The position numbers and the translations under genes are program-made. From Sphingomonadales bacterium (GTDB lineage: Bacteria > Bacteroidota > Bacteroidia > Flavobacteriales_D > Crocinitomicaceae): 64,000 bases of DNA. The stretch is taken from positions 111,801 through 175,800 of the forward strand of contig VHBC01000003.1 in assembly GCA_016872115.1 (NCBI GenBank), in the 5' to 3' direction. Under the pieces are notes generated by a model. That model ran no database searches and was not told the origin of the DNA. It saw nothing but the letters and a program-made list of their open reading frames with translations. This document shows positions 1 to 10,212 of this stretch, in pieces (positions within the stretch are counted from its first letter, which is position 1; the number at the start of each line of letters is the position of its first letter).

Positions 1-289
1 TTTCGAATAGGTGCCACGAAATGGCTTCTCCTTCGCGGTCTTCATCGGTGGCTAGCCAGACAGTCTCAGCAGATTTGGCTAATTTTTTAAGTTCTGAGAC
101 CACTTGTTTTTTGTCCGGGCTCACTTCATATTGCGGATTGAAATTGGACTCAAGATCGATTGCAAGCCCTTTCTTTGCAAGGTCTCGGACGTGTCCGTAA
201 CTAGATTTGACAATGAAATCTTTACCGAGATAACCCTCGATTGTTTTTGCTTTTGCAGGAGACTCAACGATCACAAGATTTTTAGCCAT
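1..289 (-). CDS. topA: DNA topoisomerase I, N-terminal part (runs off the window)
   Basis: Translating the minus strand from the ATG at 287-289 gives an open frame to the window edge (96 complete codons) beginning [17 protein letters not shown]. It continues through a TOPRIM metal site reading [12 protein letters not shown]. Together these are the signature of bacterial type IA topoisomerase I, which relaxes negative supercoils by single-strand passage. The ORF track misses it because it has no stop inside the window. Only the TOPRIM domain is visible; the active-site tyrosine and zinc fingers would lie beyond position 1. The gene is divergent from miaB and has its own promoter-like element 16 nt upstream of the start. 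A second type IA enzyme (topB) lies at 48442-50205, so the two have separate loci. Confidence 0.95.
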   Translation of the reverse strand, partial: MAKNLVIVESPAKAKTIEGYLGKDFIVKSSYGHVRDLAKKGLAIDLESNFNPQYEVSPDKKQVVSELKKLAKSAETVWLATDEDREGEAISWHLFE

Positions 290-305
290 AAGGAGAATTT
301 GGTGA

Positions 306-337
306 CAAATGTAAAGTTAAAACACTTCAATCGTCAA
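306..337 (-). promoter_or_regulatory. Predicted topA promoter (TTG-N21-TACATTTG)
   Basis: On the minus strand TACATTTG (306-313) fits the Bacteroidota -7 consensus TAnnTTTG, with a TTG (335-337) 21 nt upstream as the -33 element. The predicted start lies about 10 nt before the topA ATG. A 7-bp inverted repeat (CACTTCA 323-329 / TGAAGTG 342-348) spans the -33 element. Confidence 0.55.
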
Positions 338-421
338 CAAGTGAAGTGCAAATTTGTGCGTATTTTTTCTTAACCTATGGTTACTTTTTTTGAATCATGA
401 GCCGACTTTATAGCCTGCCAA

Positions 422-453
422 TTTGTCAGTAGTTTGAATTTACCCTATTTTTG
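422..453 (+). promoter_or_regulatory. Predicted miaB-operon promoter (TTTG-N20-TATTTTTG)
   Basis: TTTG at 422-425 and TATTTTTG at 446-453 are spaced by 20 nt, matching the Bacteroidota sigma-A promoter. The element lies inside the long ORF-track reading that begins at 434, so translation must start downstream, supporting the ATG at 470. Confidence 0.6.
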
Positions 454-469
454 CAGTTCAAGAAACCCC

Positions 470-1897
470 ATGGAATACGAAAATAAAGTCATAGACGAAT
501 CAATACAAGGCTCCGCTATTGAAATGAATCAAGAAGCCAAGCCCGACACAAAAAAACTGTACCTAGAAAGTTACGGCTGCCAGATGAATTTTTCTGACAG
601 CGAAGTCGTGGCTTCCATTCTTTCTGAAGATGGCTATCAAACAACGCGCAACATCGATGATGCCGATGTTATTTTACTCAATACCTGCTCTATTCGTGAA
701 AACGCAGAGCAGCGTGTACGCAATCGCCTTACTGAATTCAAAATTAAAAAAGAACGCAACCCTGAGCTCGTTGTTGGCATTTTGGGATGTATGGCCGAAC
801 GCCTCAAAAAAAACTTGCTCGAAGAAGAAAAATTAGTGGATCTGGTAGCGGGTCCAGATGCTTACCGAGATCTTCCCAATCTAATAGAGGAGGTCGGAAC
901 TGGGCAGAAAGCTGTAAATGTCTTGCTATCCAGAGACGAAACCTATGCCGATATTTCGCCTGTTCGCCTGGATCAAGGTGGTATTTCAGCATTCGTAACC
1001 ATCATGCGTGGTTGTGACAACATGTGTTCTTTTTGCGTAGTTCCTTTTACACGCGGTCGAGAGCGTTCTCGGGATCCTCAAACCATTGTTGCTGAATGTC
1101 AAGACTTATTCGAGCGCGGTTACCGCGAGGTAACTTTATTGGGGCAGAACGTAGATTCGTACCGTTGGAACATCAGTGCAAAAGGTCAAATCAAAAATCC
1201 GGAGCAGCCCACAACAAATTTTGCACATCTCATGGAAATGGTTGCTTTGGTCTCTCCCTTGCTTCGTGTTCGTTTCAGCACCTCGCATCCTAAAGACATG
1301 ACCGACGAAGTACTCGAAATCATGGCTAAATACGAAAACATCTGTCCTTACATTCATTTGCCAGTACAGTCAGGAAATACCGATGTGCTTTACCGCATGA
1401 ATCGCGGCTATTCACGGGAGTGGTACCTCGACAGAATTGCCGCGATCAAACGCATCATTCCGGATTGTGCCATTTCTACGGATATCATTACCGGTTTTTG
1501 CGGCGAAACCGAGCAGGAGCATCAAGAAACCCTCAGCCTCATGGACATCGTACAATACGATTTTGCTTACATGTTTAAATACTCTGAACGACCAAAAACG
1601 CTGGCAGAACGGCGCTTCGCCGATGATGTCCCAGAAGAAGTAAAAGGCCGTCGCTTGAATGAAATCATCGAAAAGCAACTCGCACATTCATTAGCTTCCA
1701 ATCAAAGATTAGTTGGCACTACGCAGAAGGTGCTCATCGAAGGCAAATCAAAACGTTCCGAAGAACACCTCTGTGGCCGCACAGGTAGCAATGTCATGGT
1801 CGTTTTCCCGAAGGCTGACCAAGAGAAAGGCACCTATGTACAGGTTCATATCACCGACTGTACTTCGGCTACGCTAATCGGAGAAATTATCGCATAA
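470..1897 (+). CDS. miaB: tRNA-2-methylthio-N6-dimethylallyladenosine synthase MiaB
   Basis: This radical-SAM methylthiotransferase adds the methylthio group to N6-isopentenyl-A37 of tRNAs that read UNN codons. Three domains are visible. An N-terminal UPF0004 domain has cluster-binding cysteines ([22 protein letters not shown]). A radical SAM core carries CxxxCxxC in [10 protein letters not shown] near residues 182-189. A C-terminal TRAM domain ([22 protein letters not shown]) binds tRNA. The start at 470 (475 aa) is preferred over the track's 434 because a good -7 element sits at 446-453. It is the first gene of an apparent operon with the sigma-54 activator, lptE, a TPR protein and secG. 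MiaB rather than MtaB or RimO is inferred from the motif set and this gene order. Confidence 0.94.
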   Translation: MEYENKVIDESIQGSAIEMNQEAKPDTKKLYLESYGCQMNFSDSEVVASILSEDGYQTTRNIDDADVILLNTCSIRENAEQRVRNRLTEFKIKKERNPELVVGILGCMAERLKKNLLEEEKLVDLVAGPDAYRDLPNLIEEVGTGQKAVNVLLSRDETYADISPVRLDQGGISAFVTIMRGCDNMCSFCVVPFTRGRERSRDPQTIVAECQDLFERGYREVTLLGQNVDSYRWNISAKGQIKNPEQPTTNFAHLMEMVALVSPLLRVRFSTSHPKDMTDEVLEIMAKYENICPYIHLPVQSGNTDVLYRMNRGYSREWYLDRIAAIKRIIPDCAISTDIITGFCGETEQEHQETLSLMDIVQYDFAYMFKYSERPKTLAERRFADDVPEEVKGRRLNEIIEKQLAHSLASNQRLVGTTQKVLIEGKSKRSEEHLCGRTGSNVMVVFPKADQEKGTYVQVHITDCTSATLIGEIIA

Positions 1898-1911
1898 ATG
1901 CATCAACACCT

Positions 1912-3168
1912 ATGAACGTCCAACAAATCAAACAGCGTTTTGGAATCATCGGTTCAGCACCGTTGCTCAATCGGGCATTAGAAATTGCCATGCAGGTTGC
2001 CCCGACCGATATTTCGGTGCTGGTGACTGGCGAAAGCGGAACCGGTAAAGAAATTATTCCGCAGGTCATCCATCAATTGAGTGCCCGCAAACACGGCGAG
2101 TACATTGCCGTAAACTGTGGTGCCATTCCAGAGGGCACCATCGATTCTGAATTATTCGGTCATGAAAAAGGCTCTTTTACAGGTGCCCAGGGAAGCCGTC
2201 AAGGATATTTTGAAGTAGCGAATGGCGGAACTATTTTTTTAGATGAAGTCGCAGAATTGCCCATGCAAACCCAAGTGCGTTTGTTGCGTGTTTTGGAAAC
2301 CGGTGAGTACATTCGCGTCGGATCTTCTAAACCGCTCAAAACCAATGTACGGGTAGTGGCAGCTACCAACGAAAACATGCAGAAAGCCATTTCATCTGGA
2401 AAATTCCGCGAAGACTTGTATTACCGCCTTAGCACCGTTCCAATTGCACTTCCTGCGTTGCGCCAACGTGCCGAGGACATCCATTTGTTGTTTCGCAAAT
2501 TTGCCAATGACTTTGCTGATAAATACCGCATGCCGGCCATCAAGCTGACCGATTCAGCTGTTGAACTTTTGTGTGCTTATCCTTGGCCTGGCAATATCCG
2601 TCAACTTAAAAATTTAGTCGAGCAACTTTCAGTAATCGAAACAGCCAGGGAGATTGATCCAATCACGCTCAACGCTTACCTCACGCCAATTTTGGAGAAA
2701 GCAAACGGTTTGCAGCTCAATGAGCAAAGTCAAGAATCCATTTCGGAACGTGAACTCATGTACAAATTTCTATTTGACATGAAAAAAGACCTCACAGAAC
2801 TCAAAAAATTGGTTTTAGACCTTGCAAATGGCGGTGCCAACATTGAACTCAATCCCGATCAAAGTGCTGCTGTTACAAGACTTTACCAAGAAGTTTATGA
2901 TCAAACGCCTTCAACTGCGCGCATACTTCCGGCACCCACAATCACCCACCCAGAACTAACGCCGCTGCCTCACGTGAGTCCTACACACGAAGAATACGAA
3001 GAACACATAGAGCTTGAAGAATCTTTGAGCCTCGAAGACCGCGAGCGCGAACTCATTCTCAAAGCACTTGAGAAACATCGTGGCAAGCGCAAACATGCCG
3101 CCTTAGAGTTGGGTATATCAGAACGAACATTATACCGAAAAATCAAAGAATTTCAATTAGGAGAATAA
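1912..3168 (+). CDS. Sigma-54-dependent activator without receiver domain
   Basis: This 418-aa bacterial enhancer-binding protein should use ATP hydrolysis to open sigma-54 promoters. The AAA+ module begins almost at the N-terminus. Walker A GESGTGKE is at about residues 40-47, the sigma-54 contact loop GSFTGA (variant of GAFTGA) at 87-92, Walker B GGTIFLDE at about 105-112, and an arginine-finger region REDLYYRL follows. About 120 residues of low-complexity linker lead to a Fis-type helix-turn-helix ([18 protein letters not shown]...[12 protein letters not shown]). No receiver, GAF or PAS domain is present, so the input signal is unknown. It starts 14 nt after miaB and its stop overlaps the lptE start (TAATG). 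The target genes cannot be read from the sequence. Confidence 0.92.
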   Translation: MNVQQIKQRFGIIGSAPLLNRALEIAMQVAPTDISVLVTGESGTGKEIIPQVIHQLSARKHGEYIAVNCGAIPEGTIDSELFGHEKGSFTGAQGSRQGYFEVANGGTIFLDEVAELPMQTQVRLLRVLETGEYIRVGSSKPLKTNVRVVAATNENMQKAISSGKFREDLYYRLSTVPIALPALRQRAEDIHLLFRKFANDFADKYRMPAIKLTDSAVELLCAYPWPGNIRQLKNLVEQLSVIETAREIDPITLNAYLTPILEKANGLQLNEQSQESISERELMYKFLFDMKKDLTELKKLVLDLANGGANIELNPDQSAAVTRLYQEVYDQTPSTARILPAPTITHPELTPLPHVSPTHEEYEEHIELEESLSLEDRERELILKALEKHRGKRKHAALELGISERTLYRKIKEFQLGE

Positions 3169-3677
3169 TGCGCCAAATCCTCTTCTTTTGTTCTTTTATA
3201 TTGCTCAGCTCTTGTTGGCCTGAAAGCTTTTCTTTTCGGGATGCAGGTGGAATGCCCGTAGAGTGGAAATCGTTTACCATTCAAAATTTAGAAAATACGG
3301 CGCCAAATTGTCCTTTATCTTTCGGGCCTTTATTAACCGAGCAACTCAAAGATGGCGTCCAAAACAATACGCGACTTCTGCTCAATACGCAATTGGGTGA
3401 GGGAGAAATCAATATAGAAGGTGCCATCACAAGCTATCAAGTTCAGCCCGTTGCCATTCAAGGTGCAGACAATGCAACTAGCAACCGCCTGACCATGACC
3501 CTTCAGCTTAAAATCAAAATCAAGTCTCCAAAAGAGGAGGAGTGGCAATTGGTGAGTACGCGTTTTGCCGATTTTCCGTCGAGCTCGAATTTGGCAGCTG
3601 TTGAACAAAAGTTATTTGCCGATATTTCAGCACAAATGGTTCAAGACCTGATCAACAAATTATATAGTAATTGGTAA
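3168..3677 (+). CDS. lptE: LptE-like outer-membrane LPS assembly lipoprotein
   Basis: A 169-aa lipoprotein. The signal peptide [16 protein letters not shown] ends in a lipobox with the acceptor cysteine at 16. The rest fits the LptE/LptE2 family of Bacteroidota: an early segment with a short beta strand, GPLLTEQLKDGVQNNTRLLL (an LptE-like helix), then alternating strands and a C-terminal helix. LptE plugs the LptD barrel and helps insert lipopolysaccharide at the cell surface. Its start overlaps the stop of the sigma-54 activator by one base, implying coupled translation. Similarity is inferred from pattern and position between the activator and secG; an alternative is an unrelated small lipoprotein. 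Confidence 0.75.
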   Translation: MRQILFFCSFILLSSCWPESFSFRDAGGMPVEWKSFTIQNLENTAPNCPLSFGPLLTEQLKDGVQNNTRLLLNTQLGEGEINIEGAITSYQVQPVAIQGADNATSNRLTMTLQLKIKIKSPKEEEWQLVSTRFADFPSSSNLAAVEQKLFADISAQMVQDLINKLYSNW

Positions 3678-3686
3678 ATTAGTGCT

Positions 3687-4400
3687 GTGTTAAGTAAAGA
3701 GCAACTTCATTCTCAAATCCTTGATCCAAGTCAGTGCAGTGGTGTCTTCCTTGCTGATCTTGAAGCGCTTCGCAACGCTTATCCTTACGCCACTACTTTT
3801 GCTATTTTACATCTGAAGACGCTAGCACAAGAGCAAGACGTTAGGTTTGCACAAGCTTTGGAGAACAGTGCTTTTGCCATTCAAAATAGAGCCGTTTTAT
3901 TCGAATTACTTCAAGAAGCCAAATTAACTGCGCCATTAGTTGAACCTCCCGTTGAAGAAGCCGATGAATTAAGCCCGGATCCTTTGGACCAACTATTGAG
4001 AGCAAATCTCATCAATAATGCTTATGTCGATCTGACTTATACCGAGGAGCTCAAAGAACTAGAAAAGGAGCCAACGCAAATTGTCGAACCACAAGACAAA
4101 CGCTCTTTTACAGATTGGTTGCACTTCAAAGAAGACTCCGATACTGAATCGCAAGCTGAATTCTTGAAAATAGACAAACCCAAACAAGATTTTTATTCGC
4201 CGGCCAAAAAAGCCAAAGAAAGCATCAACAGCGATCAAATCCCTGTTTCAGAGACCCTCGCTAAAATCTATGCCATGCAAGGTGCCGTTACCAAAGCGAT
4301 TGGGGTTTATGAGCAATTAATTTTGCTCAATCCGGAAAAAAAGAGTTACTTTGCAAACCAAATTAAAATACTTAAGAAAAACCTCAATATTTCATCATGA
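3687..4400 (+). CDS. Conserved protein with C-terminal TPR-like segment
   Basis: This 237-aa cytoplasmic protein has no signal peptide and starts at GTG; no ATG is available near the 5' end. The N-terminal 85 residues are helical (LADLEALRNAYPYATTFAIL...), the middle is acidic, and the C-terminal 50 residues (LAKIYAMQGAVTKAIGVYEQLI) form a single tetratricopeptide-like hairpin pair. The acidic linker suggests a flexible adaptor. I do not know a defined function. It sits between lptE and secG, and its stop overlaps the secG start (ATGA), so it belongs to the same envelope-biogenesis transcript. A role linked to secretion or envelope assembly is inference from position only. Confidence 0.8.
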   Translation: MLSKEQLHSQILDPSQCSGVFLADLEALRNAYPYATTFAILHLKTLAQEQDVRFAQALENSAFAIQNRAVLFELLQEAKLTAPLVEPPVEEADELSPDPLDQLLRANLINNAYVDLTYTEELKELEKEPTQIVEPQDKRSFTDWLHFKEDSDTESQAEFLKIDKPKQDFYSPAKKAKESINSDQIPVSETLAKIYAMQGAVTKAIGVYEQLILLNPEKKSYFANQIKILKKNLNISS

Positions 4401-4699
4401 CTGGTATCCTTTCTTTTCTGATTATCGTCGCTAGTGCACTACTCATTTTGGTAGTTTACGTTCAAAATCCAAAAGGTGGAGGCTTGAGCGCCGATTTCGG
4501 CGGAGCTTCTCAATTAGGTGGCGTACAACGCACCAACGAACTCATCGACAAACTCACATGGGGATTGGCAGCTGCTATTCTTGTGTTTAGTTTAGGAATT
4601 TCAATTAGTCAACCAAAGCCACCAAAACCAGTGGCACCACAAACCCAACAACAAGCACCTGCTCAAGGTCAAAACCCAGCACAAAACCAGCAGCAGTAA
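4397..4699 (+). CDS. secG: Preprotein translocase subunit SecG
   Basis: A 100-aa inner-membrane protein that assists SecYE-dependent export. It has the two SecG transmembrane helices (residues about 4-22 and 53-70) joined by the diagnostic cytoplasmic loop VQNPKGGGLSADFGGASQLGG. The C-terminal 30 residues are a proline/glutamine-rich tail (PKPPKPVAPQTQQQ), common in Bacteroidota SecG. The start overlaps the preceding stop by four bases (ATGA). A strong hairpin terminator follows, ending the miaB-secG transcription unit. Confidence 0.95.
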   Translation: MTGILSFLIIVASALLILVVYVQNPKGGGLSADFGGASQLGGVQRTNELIDKLTWGLAAAILVFSLGISISQPKPPKPVAPQTQQQAPAQGQNPAQNQQQ

Positions 4700-4718
4700 T
4701 TGATTATATCTTATTAGG

Positions 4719-4755
4719 AAAATGTCAGTATGTCACGCATACTGACATTTTTTTT
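4719..4755 (+). terminator. Rho-independent terminator after secG
   Basis: AATGTCAGTATG (4721-4732) pairs perfectly over 12 bp with CATACTGACATT (4738-4749) around a 5-nt loop. A run of eight T follows (4748-4755). Confidence 0.92.
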
Positions 4756-4831
4756 GCCAATTATGCAATTTTGACTGAATTTACAGATTGGCATGTTTTT
4801 CGAAGCAACAGAGGCAAATTAAAATATTTTT

Positions 4832-5107
4832 ATGTCAATTAAATTCAAACCCTTGGCAGACAGAGTTCTGGTAGAACCTGCGCCAGCAGAGCAAAAAACA
4901 GCGAGTGGAATCATCATTCCAGACACAGCAAAAGAAAAACCCTTGCGCGGTACTGTTGTAGCGGCTGGGTCTGGAAAAAAAGATGAGCCCATGTCCGTAA
5001 ATGTAGGGGACTCCATTCTTTACGGGCAATATGCCGGTACCGAAATCAAAATCGACGGCCAAACCTTTCTCATCATGAGAGAATCAGACATTTACGGTAT
5101 TTTTTAA
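4832..5107 (+). CDS. groES: Co-chaperonin GroES
   Basis: A 91-aa lid protein of the GroEL folding chamber. It shows the family opening ([12 protein letters not shown]), the mobile loop ([21 protein letters not shown]) and the closing strand ([21 protein letters not shown]). The length is slightly below the usual 95-97. It is separated from secG by a terminator and lies 21 nt before groEL, so the two form a standard groESL operon. I saw no CIRCE inverted repeat and no perfect TAnnTTTG in the 76 nt upstream, so the heat-shock control element is not evident. Confidence 0.97.
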   Translation: MSIKFKPLADRVLVEPAPAEQKTASGIIIPDTAKEKPLRGTVVAAGSGKKDEPMSVNVGDSILYGQYAGTEIKIDGQTFLIMRESDIYGIF

Positions 5108-5113
5108 CTCTAA

Positions 5114-6766
<1,653 letters not shown>

Positions 6767-6773
6767 TGTTTAT

Positions 6774-6795
6774 AAGGGCCTTCGGGCTCTTTTTC
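6774..6795 (+). terminator. UUCG-loop terminator after groEL
   Basis: AGGGCC-TTCG-GGCTCT (6775-6790) forms a 6-bp stem with one G-T pair and a UUCG tetraloop. TTTTTC follows, 8 nt after the groEL stop. Confidence 0.8.
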
Positions 6796-6837
6796 ATTTC
6801 TTTCTTCCCGTTTGAACGGATAGCGAGAAATGTCTAT

Positions 6838-6868
6838 ATAAGAGCCACCTTCGGGTGGCTTTCTTTTT
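6838..6868 (+). terminator. Second UUCG-loop hairpin before the SRAP gene
   Basis: AAGAGCCACC-TTCG-GGTGGCTTTC is a strong stem with the same UUCG loop, followed by CTTTTTG. It could be a backup groESL terminator. It occupies the place where a -33 element of the next gene would be. Confidence 0.65.
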
Positions 6869-6869
6869 G

Positions 6870-6877
6870 TATTTTTG
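6870..6877 (+). promoter_or_regulatory. -7 element upstream of the SRAP gene (TATTTTTG)
   Basis: TATTTTTG fits TAnnTTTG and ends 4 nt before the ATG at 6882, predicting an almost leaderless transcript. No -33 TTTG is seen because a hairpin occupies that position. Confidence 0.4.
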
Positions 6878-6881
6878 ATCA

Positions 6882-7592
6882 ATGTGCTACAGTAATTCTT
6901 CTACTTCCACAACTCAACAACTCGCTGAGCGTTACCAAAAACTGCAGCCCGGAAAACCCATAGAGTTACAATATTACTTTGCCTCGGGGTTTCAATTTCC
7001 AGAATGGCATACTATTACCAATGATCAAACCTTGCAACAAATGCGCTGGGGTTTGCTGCCAAGGTGGTTTGGTGGTTCAAACCCGATTGAATTTGCTTCT
7101 AAAACCCTCAATGCACGTCTTGAAACTGCTGCAGAAAAAGCCTCATTCAAACACCTATTAACATCTAACCGATGTTTGGTACCATCTACTGGATTTTTTG
7201 AATGGCAAACCATAGGTAAAAAGAAGGTGCCCTTTTATATTAAGCATAACAGCCAGCCTGTTTTTTCAATAGCTGGATTGTTCGATACCTGGCTAGATCC
7301 AAAGACTGGAATTAAAGTTCAAACGTTTACCATTCTTACCACACAGGCGAATACACTTATGGCTGAAATTCACAATTCAAAGCAACGCATGCCCTTGATT
7401 TTAAATCAAAATGAAGAGGCAACTTGGCTCAACGGGCTTGTGCAGCCGGAGACGTTTGCCGATCGCAGTAAGCTGGCTTTAGCTGCTTGGGAAATTGATA
7501 AAAAAACTGTGCTCGGAAAGAATGCTAACGTACAAACGATCAACCAACCATTCTCCAATCGTTTTGAGGAACAGTTGGGCTTATTTGACTAA
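6882..7592 (+). CDS. yedK: SRAP/YedK-HMCES abasic-site crosslinking protein
   Basis: A 236-aa SRAP-domain protein that shields abasic sites in single-stranded DNA through a thiazolidine link to its N-terminal cysteine. The start is fixed by that chemistry: the protein begins MCYSN, leaving Cys2 at the new N-terminus after methionine removal. Other family landmarks are WGLLPRWF, the asparagine of LNARLETA, the glutamate of STGFFEWQ and the histidine of IHNSKQRMP. The gene stands alone between groEL and a lipoprotein gene. The -7 element 4 nt upstream suggests a leaderless mRNA. No LexA-type box was recognised. Confidence 0.93.
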   Translation: MCYSNSSTSTTQQLAERYQKLQPGKPIELQYYFASGFQFPEWHTITNDQTLQQMRWGLLPRWFGGSNPIEFASKTLNARLETAAEKASFKHLLTSNRCLVPSTGFFEWQTIGKKKVPFYIKHNSQPVFSIAGLFDTWLDPKTGIKVQTFTILTTQANTLMAEIHNSKQRMPLILNQNEEATWLNGLVQPETFADRSKLALAAWEIDKKTVLGKNANVQTINQPFSNRFEEQLGLFD

Positions 7593-7597
7593 CTTTG
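7563..7597 (+). promoter_or_regulatory. Promoter of the 7624 lipoprotein gene (TTTG-N23-TAACTTTG)
   Basis: TAACTTTG (7590-7597) begins with the TAA stop codon of the SRAP gene, so stop and -7 element share bases. A TTTG lies 23 nt upstream (7563-7566). Confidence 0.5.
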
Positions 7598-7623
7598 GCA
7601 TTACAATTGCTAGTCGCATTTCG

Positions 7624-8289
7624 ATGAAAATACTATTCAGCTTTTTACTGCTACTTTCGTTGGTTTCTTGTATAGAAATTTCAGACGACATCACTATAAA
7701 AAACGATGGTTCGGGAACATTTCGATATAAAATTAACCTGAGCGAGAGCCTTGTTAAAGTTAATTCAATTTTGGCGCTAGACAGCTTAAATGGTAAGCCA
7801 GTTCCAAGCAAGGCTGAAATCAGTGCCAAAATCAATGAATTCGTTCGGTTGCTAGATGCGCAAAGCGGCATTACAAACGTGCTCGTCGAAGAAAATTACA
7901 CCGATTACATCTTTAAATTTTCCTGCGACTTTACAAATATCAAACAATTACAAGATGCGATTCGACTCACGATCGAGCAAATAACCAATGAGAAATACCC
8001 TGTTGGCGCCGAGCAATATTGGTTAAGTTGGGACGGTACCACCCTCGTACGGACTATTCCTGCATACTTTACGCAACAAATCAAGAACTTTAAATTCGAA
8101 GACGATGAAAAGCTCAAAACAGGTGTATACGCTTCAATTACCCGTTTTGAGCGCCCGGTAGCGTCATTTGAGAATAAATTAGGAGCGCTTAGTAAAAATC
8201 AAATGTCTGTACTTGTTCGGACCAATACTTTTGATTTAAAGAATAACCAACACCTTCTCGACAATACAATTGTTTTGACACCAAGGTGA
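7624..8289 (+). CDS. Exported lipoprotein of unknown function
   Basis: A 221-aa protein starting at ATG 7624. The track's longer reading from 7495 lies inside the previous gene and is rejected. The signal peptide MKILFSFLLLLSLVSC carries a lipobox with cysteine 16. The mature part (IEISDDITIKNDGSGTF..., FKFSCDFTNIKQLQDAI) has alternating strands and resembles Bacteroidota lipoproteins annotated only as hypothetical. The aspartate/asparagine-rich beginning and lack of a retention signal give no clear destination. A predicted promoter overlaps the end of the SRAP gene. The next gene, transcribed the same way, is a large exported protein. Confidence 0.75.
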   Translation: MKILFSFLLLLSLVSCIEISDDITIKNDGSGTFRYKINLSESLVKVNSILALDSLNGKPVPSKAEISAKINEFVRLLDAQSGITNVLVEENYTDYIFKFSCDFTNIKQLQDAIRLTIEQITNEKYPVGAEQYWLSWDGTTLVRTIPAYFTQQIKNFKFEDDEKLKTGVYASITRFERPVASFENKLGALSKNQMSVLVRTNTFDLKNNQHLLDNTIVLTPR

Positions 8290-8333
8290 TACTCGTGGAT
8301 TATGTTTAACTTCGCAGTATCTAATTTTCGCTT

Positions 8334-10208
8334 GTGACTCATCAAATTCAACGTTTTTATTGGCTTTCACTTGCCCTCTTTTGTATGCCATTTTCGTGGG
8401 CTCAACTAAAGTCTATTCAGTCCGAACAGCTTTTGCCCAAAGATGCCGTTACTGTATTTAGTATTAATAATATCAGTTTATTACAGAAAATTTCCATGGA
8501 TGAACTCGTGAATTATGAGTTTATGTCCGAGGTGCATCAGGAATTATTCGATGGCTCGACCTCGGGTAAAACCCTTAAAGATGCTGGCTTAGATTTCAAC
8601 CAACGTCTGAACCTTTTCTACGGCAAAACCAACACCCATGAGCTTACGGGTTTTACTTTTGGTGTTTCTGATCGCAAGGCATTATTCGAAGTTTTCGATG
8701 ATTTTCAAAACCTAGAATCAGATATTCCGGGCTTGGCTGTTTACGGAACTTTTTTCAATAATTTAATGATTAAAGACAATGTTGCGTTACTCATTCGCAT
8801 CGAGCCAACCATGGAACACATCGATGAAGTAACAGATTCTATTTGGTTTGCGCGCGGCAATGAAATGCCTTTCGATTTTTTTGACGACCAAATCAGTCCC
8901 GATCCCGAAAATATACTTGACGAGGAAACCTTTGAAGACAACCCCAATACCAATATATTTCCGGAAGCTACCGAAAATCCACTCGTCAAAAATTACTACG
9001 AATTACGCGATAGCGTTCAAATGATGCTCCAAGAAGCAGCTCTATCTGCTGTAATTCAAGAAATTTTTGTTCAAGGCGCCAATCTCTACAATACAGACAC
9101 CCGATTTGCTGCTCAGTTAGCGCATCAGGCCGAGGGTGCTTTTTACCTAGACAACGCTCGCAATCTGGATAAATCACAAGGTCTTTGGTATTTTCAGACC
9201 GTACTGCCTACACTCTACAAAGACATTCAGGAGCTATATGCCGGAAATGTAATTCTTGGTGACTTATTCTTACGAGACAACCAAATTGATTTTGAGGTTG
9301 ATGCGCTTTACGGCCCAGCTTTAGGAAGCATTTATCAACAAATGAACGATGCGCGCTTCGACAAACGTGTACTCGATTATATTCCGGCTTCAAGTCCAGC
9401 GTATTTTACATATAATATCAACTTGCAACAGGCTTATGACCAAGCCTTTAAGGTGCTTTTACCACTGCTTTCTGATGAGAAAAATGCGCAAATCGCCATG
9501 AACGTTCTGACACTTGAGTTGCTCAATGAATTTATCAATAAGGAGGCACTGTTTGATACGTACAAAGGCAGTATGTTTGGCACCTTCAATGGGATTAAAA
9601 AAGTGACCACCAAAAAAATCGAATTCACCTACGATGAAGAATCCTTCGAATACGAGGAGCGCGAAACCCAAACCCAAACAGACATGCCCATCTTTACCAT
9701 GGGTTTTTCAACAGCACGTCCAGATATTCCGGAGCTCATTCTTAAGCACATGGGAAGACTCACCTCTCGTATCCAACGCTTTGATAACTACTGGCGTATC
9801 GACAACGCAATTTTAGATGCCGCACCGCTTTACATCATCAATACAGGTAAGCTTCTCATTCTGAGCAACGACGAAGACCTGGCTCGTTTTCATTCCAAGG
9901 GTTACGGCAAAGAGGCTTTGGGTAATAAAGCAAGCAAAAAAGCAATGCGCAGCGGTTTTATGTATGGTAAAGTCGATGTCACCCAAACCCTAGATCGTTT
10001 TCCAACAGAAGTACTCACGCCGCGCAATGCCGAAATCGTAGCCTCATTAAAAGGCAAATCGGGCCAGCTTGAACTCACCTCTACTGAAACAGATGCGGCG
10101 CATACACGTTTCAAACTCAGTTACCACTTTGAAGGCCAAGAAGCTCCGGGTAAACACTTCCTTGATTTAGTGAACTCACTTTATGTGATTTATACTTTGA
10201 ATCCTTAA
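8334..10208 (+). CDS. Large exported protein, DUF4836-like
   Basis: A 624-aa protein starting at GTG. A signal peptide (YWLSLALFCMPFSWAQ, about residues 9-24) is followed by LPKDAVTVFSINNISLLQKI. That pattern of 'proline - valine/phenylalanine strand - SINN - LL-K' opens DUF4836-like proteins of Bacteroidota. Further shared features are AGLDFNQRLNLFYG, YIPASSPAYFTYNIN and a second half beginning MGFSTARPDIPELI. An acidic stretch (ENILDEETFEDNPNTN) may be a linker or calcium-binding patch. The next gene appears to be a shorter relative. Function is unknown. The family name is from memory and would need a profile search. Confidence 0.7.
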   Translation: MTHQIQRFYWLSLALFCMPFSWAQLKSIQSEQLLPKDAVTVFSINNISLLQKISMDELVNYEFMSEVHQELFDGSTSGKTLKDAGLDFNQRLNLFYGKTNTHELTGFTFGVSDRKALFEVFDDFQNLESDIPGLAVYGTFFNNLMIKDNVALLIRIEPTMEHIDEVTDSIWFARGNEMPFDFFDDQISPDPENILDEETFEDNPNTNIFPEATENPLVKNYYELRDSVQMMLQEAALSAVIQEIFVQGANLYNTDTRFAAQLAHQAEGAFYLDNARNLDKSQGLWYFQTVLPTLYKDIQELYAGNVILGDLFLRDNQIDFEVDALYGPALGSIYQQMNDARFDKRVLDYIPASSPAYFTYNINLQQAYDQAFKVLLPLLSDEKNAQIAMNVLTLELLNEFINKEALFDTYKGSMFGTFNGIKKVTTKKIEFTYDEESFEYEERETQTQTDMPIFTMGFSTARPDIPELILKHMGRLTSRIQRFDNYWRIDNAILDAAPLYIINTGKLLILSNDEDLARFHSKGYGKEALGNKASKKAMRSGFMYGKVDVTQTLDRFPTEVLTPRNAEIVASLKGKSGQLELTSTETDAAHTRFKLSYHFEGQEAPGKHFLDLVNSLYVIYTLNP

Positions 10209-10212
10209 AAAT

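Noticed and set aside
4789-4803. Sigma-54-like site (GG-N10-GA) before groES
   Set aside because: The -12 dinucleotide is GA rather than GC, and the rest of the consensus is weak.
4756-4831. CIRCE element or a perfect TAnnTTTG before groES
   Set aside because: No GAGTGCTAA-type inverted repeat was found; the nearest -7 match, CAATTTTG, has a mismatch at the first base.
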